The notes: generated from the letters alone by a model not told the origin. A stretch of DNA of 64,000 nt from Achatina immaculata (GCA_009760885.1 CM019704.1:13809803-13873802), one strand, 5' to 3'. Numbered from the stretch's first letter, positions 33,841-45,900 are shown. Made by a program: numbers and translations.

Positions 33841-36450
33841 TATGATAAGAGCACGATTCAAAATAAGGCTAGGAAGAATGACAATCATACGATACTATGC
33901 ACCCACGAACGATGTAGATGATGAAATAAAAGACGATTTCTAGCACCAACCACAACAACTCATTAACAAAGTTTCTAAACACGACATCTTAGTTGTCATG
34001 GGAGACTTCAACGCCAGGGTGGGAAAAGATAGCGCCGATGTTGAAAAAGTAATGGGAAAAGAAGAGACTGATGCGGTAAATCAGAATGGAGAAATATTAA
34101 TTGAATTATGTCTAACAGAGGGCATGGTCACTGGTGGAACAATATTTCCACAAAAGAGATACATAAAACAACATGGATAACTCCAGATAATAGAACCAGA
34201 AACAGATAGATCATTTTTTTTATTAGAAAGCAATTTAGAACATCTCTGATAGATGTATGAGCATAATAGAGGTGATACATCAACAGTGATCACATTCCGT
34301 GTATAGGGAAAATAATACCAAAACTGAAAAACCGACACAAGAAAGCAATATTCAGAAAGATAAACAGTCATAGCCTACATAATGAAAATACTAAGAGTAA
34401 TATTAATCTGGAACTCACCAAACAGTTTGCTGCATTCAGTGAGGTAGATTAGACAGATATAGATGGCATTCTTACAGCACAGCCGTAATTACAGCAGCTA
34501 AAACAGTGCTTGACTGCGAAAAAGAACTAGTCATGGATATCAGATAACACATAGAAATCCATACATGAAAGACGAGCAGCCAAATTAGCCATGTTGAATA
34601 TAAAGATAGATCTTGAAAGAGATTTGGCAAAAGCAGCTTACAAAGAACTAGACAATAAAGTAAAAAGTTCAGCTAGAAGGGATAAAAGAGAATACATGGA
34701 CAATATGGCGAAAGAAGCAGAGAAGGCAGCAAAACCAGGAGACGGCAAAGCTCTATATAACATACAAAAGAAGTTAACAGGTACTATTGCATCCAAAGAA
34801 AACCAATCATTAGCAAAACTGGCACACTATTAACATCAAGTAAAGACCAAAAGCAAAGATGGGCCGAACACTTCCAAGAAATACTTAATCGACCACACCC
34901 AAAAGAATTGATAGGCCTTGAAAATGACTTACCAATTCCGCAACTAAATGTCAACCTAGATGAAATTACATTGCATGAAACTGAAACAACAGTGAATCTA
35001 ATGGATAACAACAAGGCTGCAGGTAAAGATGAAATAACACCCGAAATGTTAAAAACTATTAACATGAACCAACTACAGAGAATGTTTAATAAAGTGTGGA
35101 AAGTAGAAAATGTCCTTTATAAATGGAAAAAATGAATCATTGTTAAAATATTCCAGAAAATGCAACATTCACGATTGCAATAACTGGAGAAGAGTAGCCT
35201 TACTATCATTTGTGTCAAAAGTATTTTGCAAAGTTATTCTGAGTAAAATTCAAGATATAGTGGATGCTGTAATGAGAGAAGAACGAGCAGGATTTCGAAA
35301 AGGTAGAAGCTGTCTTGACCATATCTTTACTCTAAGAATAATACTTGAAGAGCATATTGAAAAGCAGAAACCATTTATCCTGAACTTCATAGGCTTTAAA
35401 AAGGCATTTGATAGCATACACAGAGATTCATTGTGGAGAATTTTAAGAATATATGTAATACCATCTAAAATTATCAACATCAGTAGAGACCTCTACAATG
35501 GATATGTTTGTGCAGCCAACACAGAAGAAGGAACAAGTGAATGGTTCCAAATTGAAACAGGCTTGAAACAAGGATGTATATTATCTTCATTGCTTTTTGG
35601 AATTGCCATAGACTTCATAACGAAAATATGCTGCACAGTTAAAACGAGCATTGATTGGATACATGAGACCTAACTGGAAGATCTTGATTTTGCAGATCTT
35701 ATCACTGACAATGTGAAATCAATGCAAGAAAAAAAACAGATACCCTGCCTTCACTGGCTAGTAAAATAGGACTTGAAATTAACAAGGATGAAACAAAAAT
35801 AATGAAACTTCTCATTAACCACGAAGGACAAATATACATAGAAGGAACAGCTGTTGAAGAAGTACACCAATATGCATTTCTCGGCAGCTACATAGACCAG
35901 GATGGTGACACCAGAAAGGAAGTTAGAATTCGAATTGCAAAAACAGCATTGACCTTTCAGAATCTTGAGAATATATGGCATTCAAAAGTTATAAGCATAA
36001 AAACCAACTTAAGATTATTCAGTTTAAATGTAATATCCACCATCATTTATGCACGTGAAAGCTGGAAAACAACTAAAGAAACAGACAAGAAATTAGACTC
36101 TTTTGAAAACAAATGCCTAAGGAAAATACTCGACATAATGTTGAACGAATTCAAGAACAATGCAGAGATAAGACAGATGAGCAGACAACAGCCTGTCTCA
36201 TGGGTGATCAGAAAAAGAAGATGGACATGAGTCGGTCATGTGATGAGAAGAAACAATCAGAGAATCCCAAAAACAAGCTATCAAGTGGAACACAAAAGGC
36301 TGAAGAAAAAGAGGTCGACCACGTGAAACTCTAAAGAGGACATTGTTAAGAGAGGCCAGTTCAGTAGGCGTAACATCCCTTGATGAGACTGAAAAACTCG
36401 CCGACGACAGGACATCTTGGCGAACTAGCATGCGGGCACAGGAATGATGT
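33841..36450 (+). pseudogene. LINE G endonuclease-reverse transcriptase remnant
   Basis: In order: RMTIIRYYAPTNDVDDEIKD and HDILVVMGDFNARVGKD (APE endonuclease; MGDFNARVG contains catalytic-site Asp and Asn), GGTIFPQKRY, then a linker (about 34590-34830). The RT follows: NNKAAGKDEITPEMLK, DCNNWRRVALLSFVSKVF, ERAGFRKGRSCLDHIFTLR, FIGFKKAFDSIHRDSLW, GLKQGCILSSLLFG, LEDLDFADLITDN. Then LGSYIDQDGDTRKEVR, RESWKTTKETDKK, VGHVMRR. Two RT catalytic positions are lost: the motif A Asp (FIDF becomes FIGF, about 35389) and the second Asp of FADD (FADL, 35686-35700). Stops and frameshifts occur throughout. It resembles family B in architecture but is clearly a different family. Confidence 0.9.
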
Positions 36451-36460
36451 AAGATGTAAG
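33841..36460 (+). mobile_element. LINE G, 5'-truncated, heavily mutated
   Basis: The longest LINE here by coding span: partial APE endonuclease, linker, RT and C-terminus in one direction. It starts inside the endonuclease, so it lacks the 5' end. The 3' end near 'gcgggcacaggaatgatg' is followed by 'atgtaagatgtaag', a weak repeat tail. No target duplication was found. Many stops and frameshifts suggest it is among the oldest insertions. Confidence 0.85.
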
Positions 36461-37357
36461 AAGATACACAACTGTGGTGTCGACATAACATCAACTGAAA
36501 CGAGAAATAATTAAAAAGAAAACTAGACTGTGAAAACTTTTTTTTTCATGTATTCAAAGACGTAATGATTTTCCAGAAACAACCAGAGCCGGAGAAAATT
36601 AAGAAGATAATAGCAGATAATGACAAGTGGACAGCCTCAAATGTTGGCCACAAGACAGCTTGGCCAGGTGGGCCGTCGAAACAATGGAGTGTTTTAAGAT
36701 AATCTATGTTTTTTGTTGTTGTCACATATTTGTGCATATTTATATATTTAGTTTTATGTATGTGTACTCAGATACTTGTTTGGAAGTCAAAATAGGATAT
36801 TCATTACAATGAAACTTTGCTTGGAATGATGAGATTCTTTCATTTATGTTTCCTTCATTTTTACTATTTTCTTATGTGACATTACCCATTTATACAGAAT
36901 GGAGCACAAAACAACAACAACAACAACAAAACAACAATAACAACAGCAGAAATATATATTAACAAGCAGTATTTAGTACGGCTGTTGACATATTATTTGT
37001 TGTGATGTCTCAACTCACCTTCATTGTATCTTTCGCTAAGGTAGTTCTCTTATTTTTTTCTCAGGATTAATTTTTCTAACATCTTGAGCGAAAACAGATT
37101 TATCAGCAATAAAGCTGCTATGAATTAGAACACAGACCTGACGGAATTCCTTCGGTTTTTTTCTGATAATAAGTTTTATAAAATCATTTATATCCTGATA
37201 GGTTTTTAAAAGAAATCATTCACATTTTGATAAGAAGGTTTTTTTAATCATTTATATCACGATAAGAAGTTTTAAAAAATCATTTATGTGTATTTGAAAA
37301 AAAACCCGTTGGTGTCATATCATTGCATGGAGGCACCTACAGGATGTGGAGTTAGTG
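36461..37357. other. Non-coding spacer
   Basis: CAA run at about 36910-36950. Three similar 'aaaatcatttat..at' phrases at 37185-37285 make a weak tandem repeat. Confidence 0.45.
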
Positions 37358-39540
37358 TCTCTCTCTGAACCTTAAGTGCCCAGGGCACATGGGGCTTCCG
37401 CAAGGGTTTTCCACAAATGCCTGTCCTTCGCCTTTTTTTCTGCTCTTGCCCAGGTGAGCCCTCTATTGCTCAACATCCTTTCTGTTGTTCTTCTCCATGT
37501 ATCTTTTGGTCTACCCTTACTTCTGGTCCCCTGTGGTGTCCATCTTAGTGCTATTTTTGGTAGTGAGTTGTCAGTCATTCGGAGCACATGTCCCAACCAT
37601 CGCCAGCGTATTTCCTCAATAATTGTTGTCAGTGGTTTCATCTGCATTTCTGCTAATAAGATGTTATTTCTTATGGTGTTTGGCCAAAATATTTTTCTAA
37701 TTCTTCGTAAACATTTAGTCTGGAAAGAATTCAACTTGTTTTCTATGGTTTTGGTGATTTTCCAGCATTCACTTCCATAGAGTAGTACACTTAGAACATT
37801 ACTCTTAAATATCCTGATTTTCATATTTATGATTAGTTTTTTTTTTATTTCCATATAGTCTGCAGCATTGCAAAAGCCTGGTTTGCTCTAGTAAGTCTGC
37901 TGCTGATGTCCTCTGTGCTGTCTCCATTTTCTACTAATCTGCTGCCAAGGTATAGAAATTCGTTGAGCTCCTCCATTAACTTGTTATCTACTCTGAGTAC
38001 ATTTCTGTTGTTCACATTTTGCTTCATTAACTTTGTCTTTCCTACGTTGATCTTTAGTCCTATGTTGTTTGCATTCTGAGTTAGCTTGTTTATTTTATCT
38101 TGCATATCTTTGTGACTGCTTGATAATAGACAAATGTCGTCCGCAAAGTCAAGGTCCTCCAGCACTGTGTCAAGGGTCCATTGTAATCCTCTGCGTTTGT
38201 CTTATGTTGCCTCCTTCATGAACCAGTCTACTGCCAAGATAAATAATGTTGGTGATAGTACACATCCCTGTTTCACTCCTGTTTGTACCCTAAAGCTGCT
38301 GGAGGTATGTTCTCCACAGATAACTTTGCACTGAAAACCCTCGTATAGGGCTTTGATTACATTAACTATTTTATGGGGGAGGCCATGCCATCTTAGGATT
38401 TTCCACAGTGCATCTCTGTTGACATTGTCAAAGGCTTTCTCAAAATCTATGAATAATGCATATGTTGTGCTATACCACTCATTTGCCTGTTCTAATATTT
38501 GTCTAAGTACAAATATGTGATCTATGCAAGATCTTCCTTTCCTAAATCCTGCCTGCTCTTTCCAAAGTTTTTCCTCAAGTGTTGGTACAATTCTGTTGAT
38601 GATTATTCTACAAAATACTTTACTGGTGAGAGGCAGTAGGGTAATGCCTCTACAGTTCCCGCAATCTCTGAGGTCACCCTTCTTTGGCAGTATTACTATA
38701 CGACAATTTTCCACTCCTCTGGGGCTTTTTCTAGATCCCAAATTTGTTGTAATATCCGGCAAAGTTGTTTTGGTGTTTCTGTTTCTTCTGCTTTCAGCAT
38801 CTCACCAGTCACTTCATCTTCACCTGGTGCCCTGTCTGATTTTAGCTTCTTTATCGCCTCCTTTACTTCACTTACTTTTGCACTGAAGTCGCCCAAGATG
38901 AGTAGCATATCATGCTTGGGTATTGTTTCTACTGTTGCTTGGAGGCTGTTGTAAAAATCTTCTTTTAATTCCTCTTCAGCTGCTTCTGTTGGTGCATAAC
39001 AAACTATAATAGACAGCTTCGTGAATCTTGAGTTGAAGCGTGCATATAATAATCTCTCATTTATTGGGGTCCATTTCAGCAAGTCTCTTGATGCTTCTTT
39101 TGTTATAATCAGTGGTACTCCTCCTTCATGAAGATCTTCTTTACCTGACCATATTATTGTATCTTCTGTGTGCTGTGTTGTTAATTTCCTTCTGCCTTGT
39201 CCTGTCCATCTTGCTTCTTGTATTCCTAGTATGTCTAGTTTGTATCTGTGCATTTCCTTGATGATTTGTGCTAGTTTTCCAGTCTGGTTTCGTGTTCTTA
39301 CATTCCAGCTGCCTATTTGCATCTTGTGTTTAGGTTCCAGGAGGTCTGCAGTCGGGCTGGGGACTTCCAGTGTCTGGCTTTCATCCACAACCTTCATGGG
39401 CTCAGTTTCCTGATACGCATTTCTCCTTCCACCTGCATTTGTTTTTTTCCTTGCTTCTGTTTCTGTAGCAGTCTGATAGTTTTTTTTACCAGATAGGGTT
39501 TCTGGCCCTATGCTGAACCCTCCTTAGGACTATTTTTGTG
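37358..39540 (-). mobile_element. LINE B copy 3, near 5'-complete but internally deleted
   Basis: The most complete family B copy. On the minus strand it runs from a 5' leader (approximately 39540) through endonuclease and RT to the ALGT stop and a short (GA)n tail (37358-37367). It carries an in-frame deletion joining endonuclease to RT, plus stops and a frameshift. No target duplication was found. The 5' limit is approximate. Confidence 0.88.
37372..39397 (-). pseudogene. LINE B endonuclease-RT, deleted and frameshifted
   Basis: From an ATG at 39397 the frame encodes the APE endonuclease N-terminus (MQIGSWNVRTRNQTGKLAQI; LDILGIQEARWTGQG; SIIVCYAPTEAAEEE; LLILGDFSAKV). It then passes directly to SEVKEAIKKLKSDRAPGEDE, the pre-RT linker. 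The rest of the endonuclease, including the SDH-type catalytic His region, and several hundred linker residues are deleted. A frameshift near 38700 follows APEEWK. The RT continues with FRKGRSCIDHI, LFIDFEKAFDNVNRD, GVKQGCVLSPTLF, a TAA replacing Ser after MKEAT (about 38212), then LEDLDFADDICLL, the TAA after LQTIWK (37845-37847) and a poly-A run of ten, and the C-terminus to ALGT. Both RT catalytic Asp motifs are intact. Confidence 0.9.
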
Positions 39541-39904
39541 TCAGGGATGATGTTTAGACTGAGCTATGATACCGAAAGCTTCATTAACCTTGCTGTTTAT
39601 TAGAGTTCCCACTTCAGCAAAACACGGATGGCCCATCCTATTTGAAATCGACACGTGCTAATAAAAGGGCTGGTTTTACTGTTGGCAATGAAATCGGCCC
39701 GGCACCCGCTAATGATGTTGTCTAGTGTATTCGGATGTGACAAAGAGGGATGCACTTGGTCTTCACGGATTGGTTGTTTTAATTAGCTCCCACGAGAGAA
39801 GTATCTTTCTAAGTTCCCAGGACTAAGAATTGTGGACAAAACATTACTACTTTAGCGTGCTCGCTCTCAGTCGAGTGACAGCCTACTTTTGCGCAAAAAC
39901 ATGA
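39541..39904. other. Non-coding spacer
   Basis: Nothing recognised. Confidence 0.4.
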
Positions 39905-40045
39905 CGCATCTACAGTATAACATACACATACAATGTGGTGATCTACAGTATGACATACACATACAATCTGGTGATCTACAGTATGACATACACATACAAT
40001 TTGGCGATCTACAGTATGACATACACGTACAATTTGTTTATCTAC
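39905..40045. repeat. 33-bp tandem repeat, about 4 copies
   Basis: Unit ATCTACAGTATGACATACAC plus ATACAATNTGGTG, with starts near 39908, 39941, 39974 and 40007. In frame it gives LQYDIHIQSGD repeats; not taken as coding. Confidence 0.95.
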
Positions 40046-40085
40046 ACCGTACGATTTTGGATTGTAATAAAATTATTGTAGATGT

Positions 40086-40700
40086 GTGAAAGGAAGTTAT
40101 AGCAACCATAAAGTTATACACACGCAGTCCAAACTTTTGGACTGTATTAAAACTACTAGAGGGCGTGGATATTATTATTATTATTATCATGTGCCGTGCC
40201 GGATAGCGTTGGCGATCATGCATCTCCATCTTACGCGGTCCTTGGTGTTTCTGATTAGTTCAGATGCTTCTATTTTTCAACACCACATGGTCAGTCCACT
40301 GAGATATTTTTCTCTTGGCATTCTTCTCTTCCTTTTTCTCGTGAATTTTCAAGTCTATCCTAGGCTTTCCATTTTCTGTCTTCTCATGACATGTCCACGA
40401 AATTTTGAATGTCTTTTTTCTTATCATTTTAACTAGCTTTCGCTTTTCTGAAACTTCTCCAAGGACCTCTTCGTTTGCTTTTCTGTCTGTCCGGGCTATT
40501 TGTTACATCTGTCTCCAAAATCGCATCTCTTTTGTTTTCAGCTTATTTGTTATATTTTTTGTTGACTGTCAAAGGAAACTATAGAAACTATAAAGCTGTA
40601 TACGTACGCTCACTCTAAACTTTTGGAGTGTATTAAAACCATTGGAGATGCGCGGATGAAAGTTACAGTTACTATAAAGATATATCCACTTACTCTAAAA
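40086..40700. repeat. Three diverged units of an 88-bp repeat, split by insertions
   Basis: Unit 1 (about 40086-40168) and unit 2 (about 40568-40656) share 'aaaggaa', 'atagnaacnataaag', the inverted motif CTTTTGGA with its partner, 'gtattaaaac' and 'gcgnggat'. Unit 3 starts at about 40657 ('gaaagttacagttactataaag') and is cut by the MITE at 40701. The LINE F insert lies between units 1 and 2. Confidence 0.7.
40170..40567 (-). mobile_element. LINE F, 5'-truncated, TAA-tailed
   Basis: The minus strand reads, across several frameshifts, LVKMIRKKTFKIS / FRGHVMRRQKMESL, then SELIRNTKDRVRWR and ANAIRHGT. This is the LINE C-terminal layout of (K/R)FxGHVxRRxxxES followed by a RW(R/K)xxxANxxRHGT end. 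The stop TGA and the following TAATAATAA are the beginning of the (TAA)n tail (about 40168-40187 on plus). The RT core is absent. Confidence 0.8.
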
Positions 40701-40909
40701 CAGTGGTTCCTAACCTGGGGATCCATGGACTCACAAGAGGTTCACAGAAGGATTCTGGGAGTCCAGGGACCAACAAATGGATTGGCTCTGGTCAAAAATA
40801 AATCTTAGCATCTTCTGGATTCTATTTATTGCTTTATTTTAAACGAGAGGCCCACAGCTGTTCTTAGACTGGAATGGATGTCCTCCGCAAAAAAGCTTAA
40901 GAACTACTG
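40701..40909. mobile_element. hAT-type MITE, 209 bp, with 8-bp TSD
   Basis: It starts CAGTGGTTCCTAACCTGG and ends with the inverted GCTTAAGAACTACTG. The flanks CTCTAAAA (40693-40700) and CTATAAAA (40910-40917) agree at 7 of 8 bases, as expected for the 8-bp duplication of hAT elements. A sister copy of 208 bp lies at 51277. It encodes no protein and would need a hAT transposase in trans. Confidence 0.88.
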
Positions 40910-40917
40910 CTATAAAA

Positions 40918-42382
40918 TAAGGACGGAAATATTCTTAAAGTAAATAATGAGTGTATTCTACATTTATTTTACTTTTTTTTGTTTGTTTTTAAGTTGGAGT
41001 GGCTCTACCCCGTATTTAATATACGATATTATAGGCAAGCTATCCTGCTTGTAAATGTATATGCAAATGAAGAAAAGACTGCTTCGCAGAGTTCCAGAAC
41101 TTATCCGGCCTTAGAACCATGACCACCTCTATATTTCGTCTTACACATCGATTTTTTTTCCATCTCTTGCTTATTACTTATCTCCCTTGTTCATTATACG
41201 CTACCGCAGAGACAAAAATCATTTCGCCGTAGATGTTTTAACGGGACGGGTTACAAACAACTGTAAGCAGAAAGAGAAATTGGGGAAAAAAAACGAAGAC
41301 AAATGAGGGGGTAAAAAATGTCCCGGTATCCGTTTATAAAAAAAGCAAAATAAAATGTTGACACAGTCTTTAATGATAACAACAACATAAAAAATGACTG
41401 TCAGTTTGTGACATTCAACGCGATGCATATGACGGCTGCTGTCCAGTATCCACAGAAGATGGTCGTCATATCTGAGCCGAAATAGGATTTAATGAGCCCT
41501 TGTTATCTTGGCCTCAAAGCCGAAAAAACTGACTCCGTTTATACAGCAATTATAGTGGAAAATGATGGCGTCGTAAATAGAAAAAAAAGGTACATACGTC
41601 TTCTTCTGCCGCTTAATCTGTCTCGCGTCATATGAAGATCTTTTAATTGGTCCCTGGATTATATATAAGGTGTGGCATGCAGTGTTTTGTGGCCTATACT
41701 GCTTTTTTCATGATTTATTTCTGCCACTTTTACATCAATGAAGGCATTTTAAAAAAGACTGTTGTTGTGTATGGACAGGATCCACTGTGAGGAATTTTGT
41801 TAAGATGGTGCAAGACAATTCATCTTTCCCCCCCCCCCCCCCCACTCCATTTACCGCTTACTCTATGAATTAATCATTTTGTTTTTAAAACACTACTCCC
41901 TCCCCTCATAAAAAAAACCTTAAACACTTTAGACCCTCCCTTAAAACAGGATTAGTCCTCTGGGCCCCTGAGTGATGCACAAATTGGACCTCCCCTCCTT
42001 TTTAATTTGGCCCACGTATGTGTGGCTGTGTTGGTGTGTATGTAGTGTATTCAAAGACTTGTGGGCAACCAAACGCGCACTTCCACCCAGTTGTGTATGC
42101 CAGGTAGGCAAGGTGTTAGATGACGCGAAAAGGAACCACATGTGCGTAAAAGGGCACCCATGGAGGGGTGAGGGGAGGGGTAGGGGTGAGAATGTATGTG
42201 AGAGATATCTCATGTCATGATGTGAATAACAACAAAAGAGTTTCAACTCCCCTTTATACATGCACAAGGTGTTAGCATTGTTCACAAACAACAGGATTTA
42301 CACCGCATTTGCTGAGATTCATTTTCATTACATGCTCCAAAGTTTCTACTACGACATTATGTGGTAGAAAAGGGGGCAGTAG
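40918..42382. other. Non-coding spacer
   Basis: Poly-C at about 41828-41842. Minus-strand frame of 116 codons at 41941-42291 has no domain. Confidence 0.4.
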
Positions 42383-42538
42383 GCTGGCGTTGAGGGACAT
42401 TGAAGCAGCAGACAGGGGCAGTAATACTTTCACTTTTAGCACTTTTCAAACTGATATTAAGAAGCTGGCGTTGAGGGACATTGAAGCAGCAGACAGGGGC
42501 AGTAATACTTTCACTTTTAGCACTTTTCAAACTGATAT
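42383..42538. repeat. Perfect 81-bp tandem duplication
   Basis: GCTGGCGTTGAGGGACATTG begins both copies (42383 and 42464). The next approximately 75 bp are identical, including 'agcagcagacaggggcag' and 'cacttttagcacttttcaa'. On the plus strand the unit reads as 27 in-frame residues within an 81-codon frame (42309-42554). I do not recognise the peptide. Confidence 0.95.
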
Positions 42539-43269
42539 AATGGAGCTTGTGTGAAACTCATCCATCACATTAAAAGCTGAGAAAATAATGGAGCAGGTGA
42601 GTTATTAATGTGAAATGTTAAATAAAATGGTTTTCTAGCTGAAGTTTTTAGCTGCGTAACGCATATCCTAGTTTAACAGGCCATTGTACAAGTAGTACAT
42701 AAAGGAGAGAGGGAGGGGGTGTTGAGGATGTGGCCTGCGAGAAAAGGGGGCGGCAGCTGTAACAAGCTTGGGAAACACCGCAGTAGAGTGCGCGTACATG
42801 AGAAAACAAAACATGCGCTTTATAAAGTGTCTGAGTATGAGAGAAAGAAAGAAGGAAAGAAAAAAGGAAGAGTGTGCGTTCCTGCGTGCGTGTGTGCGTG
42901 AGTGTGAGCGTACGAGCAAAAACCTGCAAGAATTTGGCACATCAGTTAGAATATTTCCTATGAGTTTGTAGTTAACTCATTATAATTACAACAACAATAA
43001 AAACCGCCAGGAGCAGAGAAGACGTATAATAAAACCAACCGACATGTTCTTACGATTTAAACTTGAATTCTCAAAGTTTAAAAAAAATGGACATCACTAG
43101 TTACTTTTGTCTCTATGTTGTTTTTTTTTCTTCTTCAAACAAAGCCATTTATTTAAATGGCAAACTGGAGTAAGAGTTAGGAGTGGAACTGCCGGTTTAA
43201 AAAGTGTTAAATGTCTGCGGTAGTGCTAACATAATGGAGAATGTTTCAAGGTTTGAAAAAAAATGTAAT

Positions 43270-43271
<2 letters not shown>
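42539..43271. other. Non-coding spacer
   Basis: Purine-rich stretch at about 42838-42870. Nothing recognised. Confidence 0.4.
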
Positions 43272-43522
<251 letters not shown>

Positions 43523-43669
43523 GTGTCCAATCTACTGGCATATTTTGAATTCAAACTGGCTTGACCGTTAGTGACGTAGAGTAATCCTTGGAGTGGCGCC
43601 GAAAGGAGCAGATGACGTCATTTTAACTGACGCAGTTGCAATGGATCTCTGGACCAACAGCGCCATTCC

Positions 43670-45900
43670 TTTTTACTAGGAACAAAATCCGTGACTAAGG
43701 TGTGGCGTCGACTTCGATATCGTTTTAGTGTTGATCGCCATGGTCAGGTTCCGTCTCGGAATGCGATACTGGCGTGGGTGAGTAAATTCAAGGAAACAGG
43801 TTTTGTGTTAAATGAGAAACATGAAGCTCCACGGACTGTGGCACATCCTAGAGTATACAGAGAATGAGATCATCTTTTCAGGGCAGCCCTCGACGATCAG
43901 CGCTCAAGCAATAACTGGTTTTCTTTTTTTAAGTGCGATCAAACTTACGCTGAAGGAGATTAGATTTCGTCCATATAAGATCCAAACTGCTTTTAATCAG
44001 CTGTTAAACAGAGACAAGGAAATACGGGTTGGATTCTGTACTGCCATGCTTGGCTTGTTACGAAAAGAACCTGAGATTTTTAACAGTTTGTAAACGACGA
44101 AGCTGACTTTCATCTCTGGAGGTTTGTCAACAAACAGAATTTGAAATACTGGATCATCTGTGAATCCTCAAAACTGCACCTAAAGCTCTTGTATTCTCCG
44201 AAAGTGACGGTTTGGTGAGGAATCGTGATATTTGGGATTGTGGGACCGTATTTCTTTGAGACTTTTTTTCTGGAACTTCCAGTTCCAACATGGTGGAAGG
44301 GCGAATGACCGTTGATGGATTTGTGCCCCCGTTTGCTTTGTCTGCACAGTTTCGTTGTGTTGTAAGCTGGGGGTCCGGTTTGAGGCCCTAGCTACTGAGT
44401 TAAGTGATTGGATTGTCACTGTGAGCTGTGACTTTCAGTGGTTGCATGGATCTTCCCGCTAGTGATCGATCATTGATAAACATGGATGATGCACCCCGAT
44501 GAGTACTTTTGAAGGTTGGCGCCGTATAGCTGCTTAGAGATGGCTGTTAACGCCTCCCTACTGAAGACATTTGCTGGGATGTATGCATTCATAGTGCACG
44601 GATCACTTTTCACCATTGTGGGACGGTTCTTACGCATTCCAGAAGATGTCACTGACACAGGCGGCGGAGCAATTATGGGATATTCTAGTTTGCTGTGATG
44701 TCGAAACCGTACTGAACCTGAACCTGATTTCTTTGGGGACAACAACAGAGAATCTATGACCATAATTCAGATCGCTAGATCACCATGTTAGAATCCTCTG
44801 TTGTGGACGTATCTAAGATGCCTAGGAATTGACTCATTCATTCATTTGCATGTCCCTTGCGGAACTTTGCCTCCCAAACAGCACTCCTGTAGGCCTTTCG
44901 GTTGTGAGCAAGATGGCCTGCTGCTGTTGCATTCATTTCCAGATCGTCAACGATGTCTTGCAGCCATCTTCGTCTTGGTCTTCCTCTTTTTCTTTTTCCC
45001 ATTATGTATCCTTCCAATACGGTCTTCTCTAAATTATCATGACGTTTAATGTGTCCAAAATATTTCAGTTTTCTCTCTTTAATCCTCTTCACTAGCCAGC
45101 CTTCTTCAATATTAAGCTCTTGTAGTATAGATATATTTGTTCTTTTTTGTGTCCACGATATTTGGAGAACTCTTCTGTAGCATTTACATTCAAAGGCATT
45201 TATGTGTTTCTCAGCTGTTTTGTTAAGTGTCCAGGTCTCAGGCATATGTTGCGATGGGAAAGATGCATGCCCTTAAAAATCTTATTTTTGTGGATCTGTC
45301 TGCTCCTCTCCACAGATTCTTTATTTGTTTTACTTTCTGAAGAGCGATAGATGTCCTCCTTTTAATTTCCCTCATTGTATCTTCATTATTAGTTAGTAGC
45401 GATCCAAGATATTCAAAACTCTCCACTTCTTCCAGTTTTTCCTCATTGATACATATTTCAGTTGCCTTGTTTGTTTTGTCAGTTGTCATCAATTTAGTTT
45501 TCTTTGCATTAAGATAGAGGTTCTGAGGAATTGACTAAAACCCCTTAATTCTCAGTAGGAATGGAGGAACAACCCCCACCGCAGGAAACAGTATGACTGG
45601 TGTTCGGCGATATTTCGAATGTTATTTCTCTTTTCGAAGACATCATGTGGTCATTCATATTCCCCGATCTTAGTGTCACTGACTTTTTCCCGTGAGGTTC
45701 TCGAAAAACCAGGAGATGTATAACGACAACTCAAGAACTCAGACAAGCCACTGTTGACAAAGCTGCTGTTCTTGACGAAGACCTACGGAGACACGTGGAA
45801 GGTAGTATCCAGAAATGACTGCAAGCATGCATAGATTCAAATGTATACCATCTGTCTGATGTAATTTTCCACAAATACGTTCGTGAGCTTTTGGTAACAA
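43670..45900 (+). pseudogene. Transposase with DUF4817-like N-terminal domain, interrupted
   Basis: Fragments in order: VTKVWRRLRYRFSVDRHGQV, then NAILAWVSKFKETGFV and PRTVAHPRVYRE (about 43688-43865). These match the DUF4817 helix-turn-helix domain found on some mariner/Tc1-type transposases. Then NDEADFHLWRFVNKQN, with the first catalytic Asp, at about 44093-44145; a shifted frame with LLYSPKVTVW and GIVGPYFFE; and, after the LINE insertion, GGTTPTAGNSMTGVRRYFE (45552-45610). In relatives this begins QDGATPHTAGNSM, so the second catalytic Asp is lost. Then FPDLSVTDFFP (third Asp region) and a C-terminal CIDSNVYHLSDVIFHK. Multiple stops and frameshifts: not functional. Confidence 0.8.
44835..45525 (-). 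mobile_element. LINE A copy, 691 bp, nested, with 11-bp TSD
   Basis: AGGAATTGACT occurs at 44824-44834 and 45526-45536. The minus strand begins at NLYLNAKKTKL, continues through EKLEEVESFEYLGSLLTNNE, a 2-bp deletion after ATYA (about 45240), ETWTLNKTAEKHINAFECK, LKYFGHIKRHDNLEKTVLEG, GKRKRGRPRRRWLQDIVDDL, and ends KGHANE with the stop inside the (TGAA)n tail. Apart from the deletion it has long open frames (135 and 84 codons), so it is among the better preserved A copies, but it lacks the RT active site. Confidence 0.95.
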
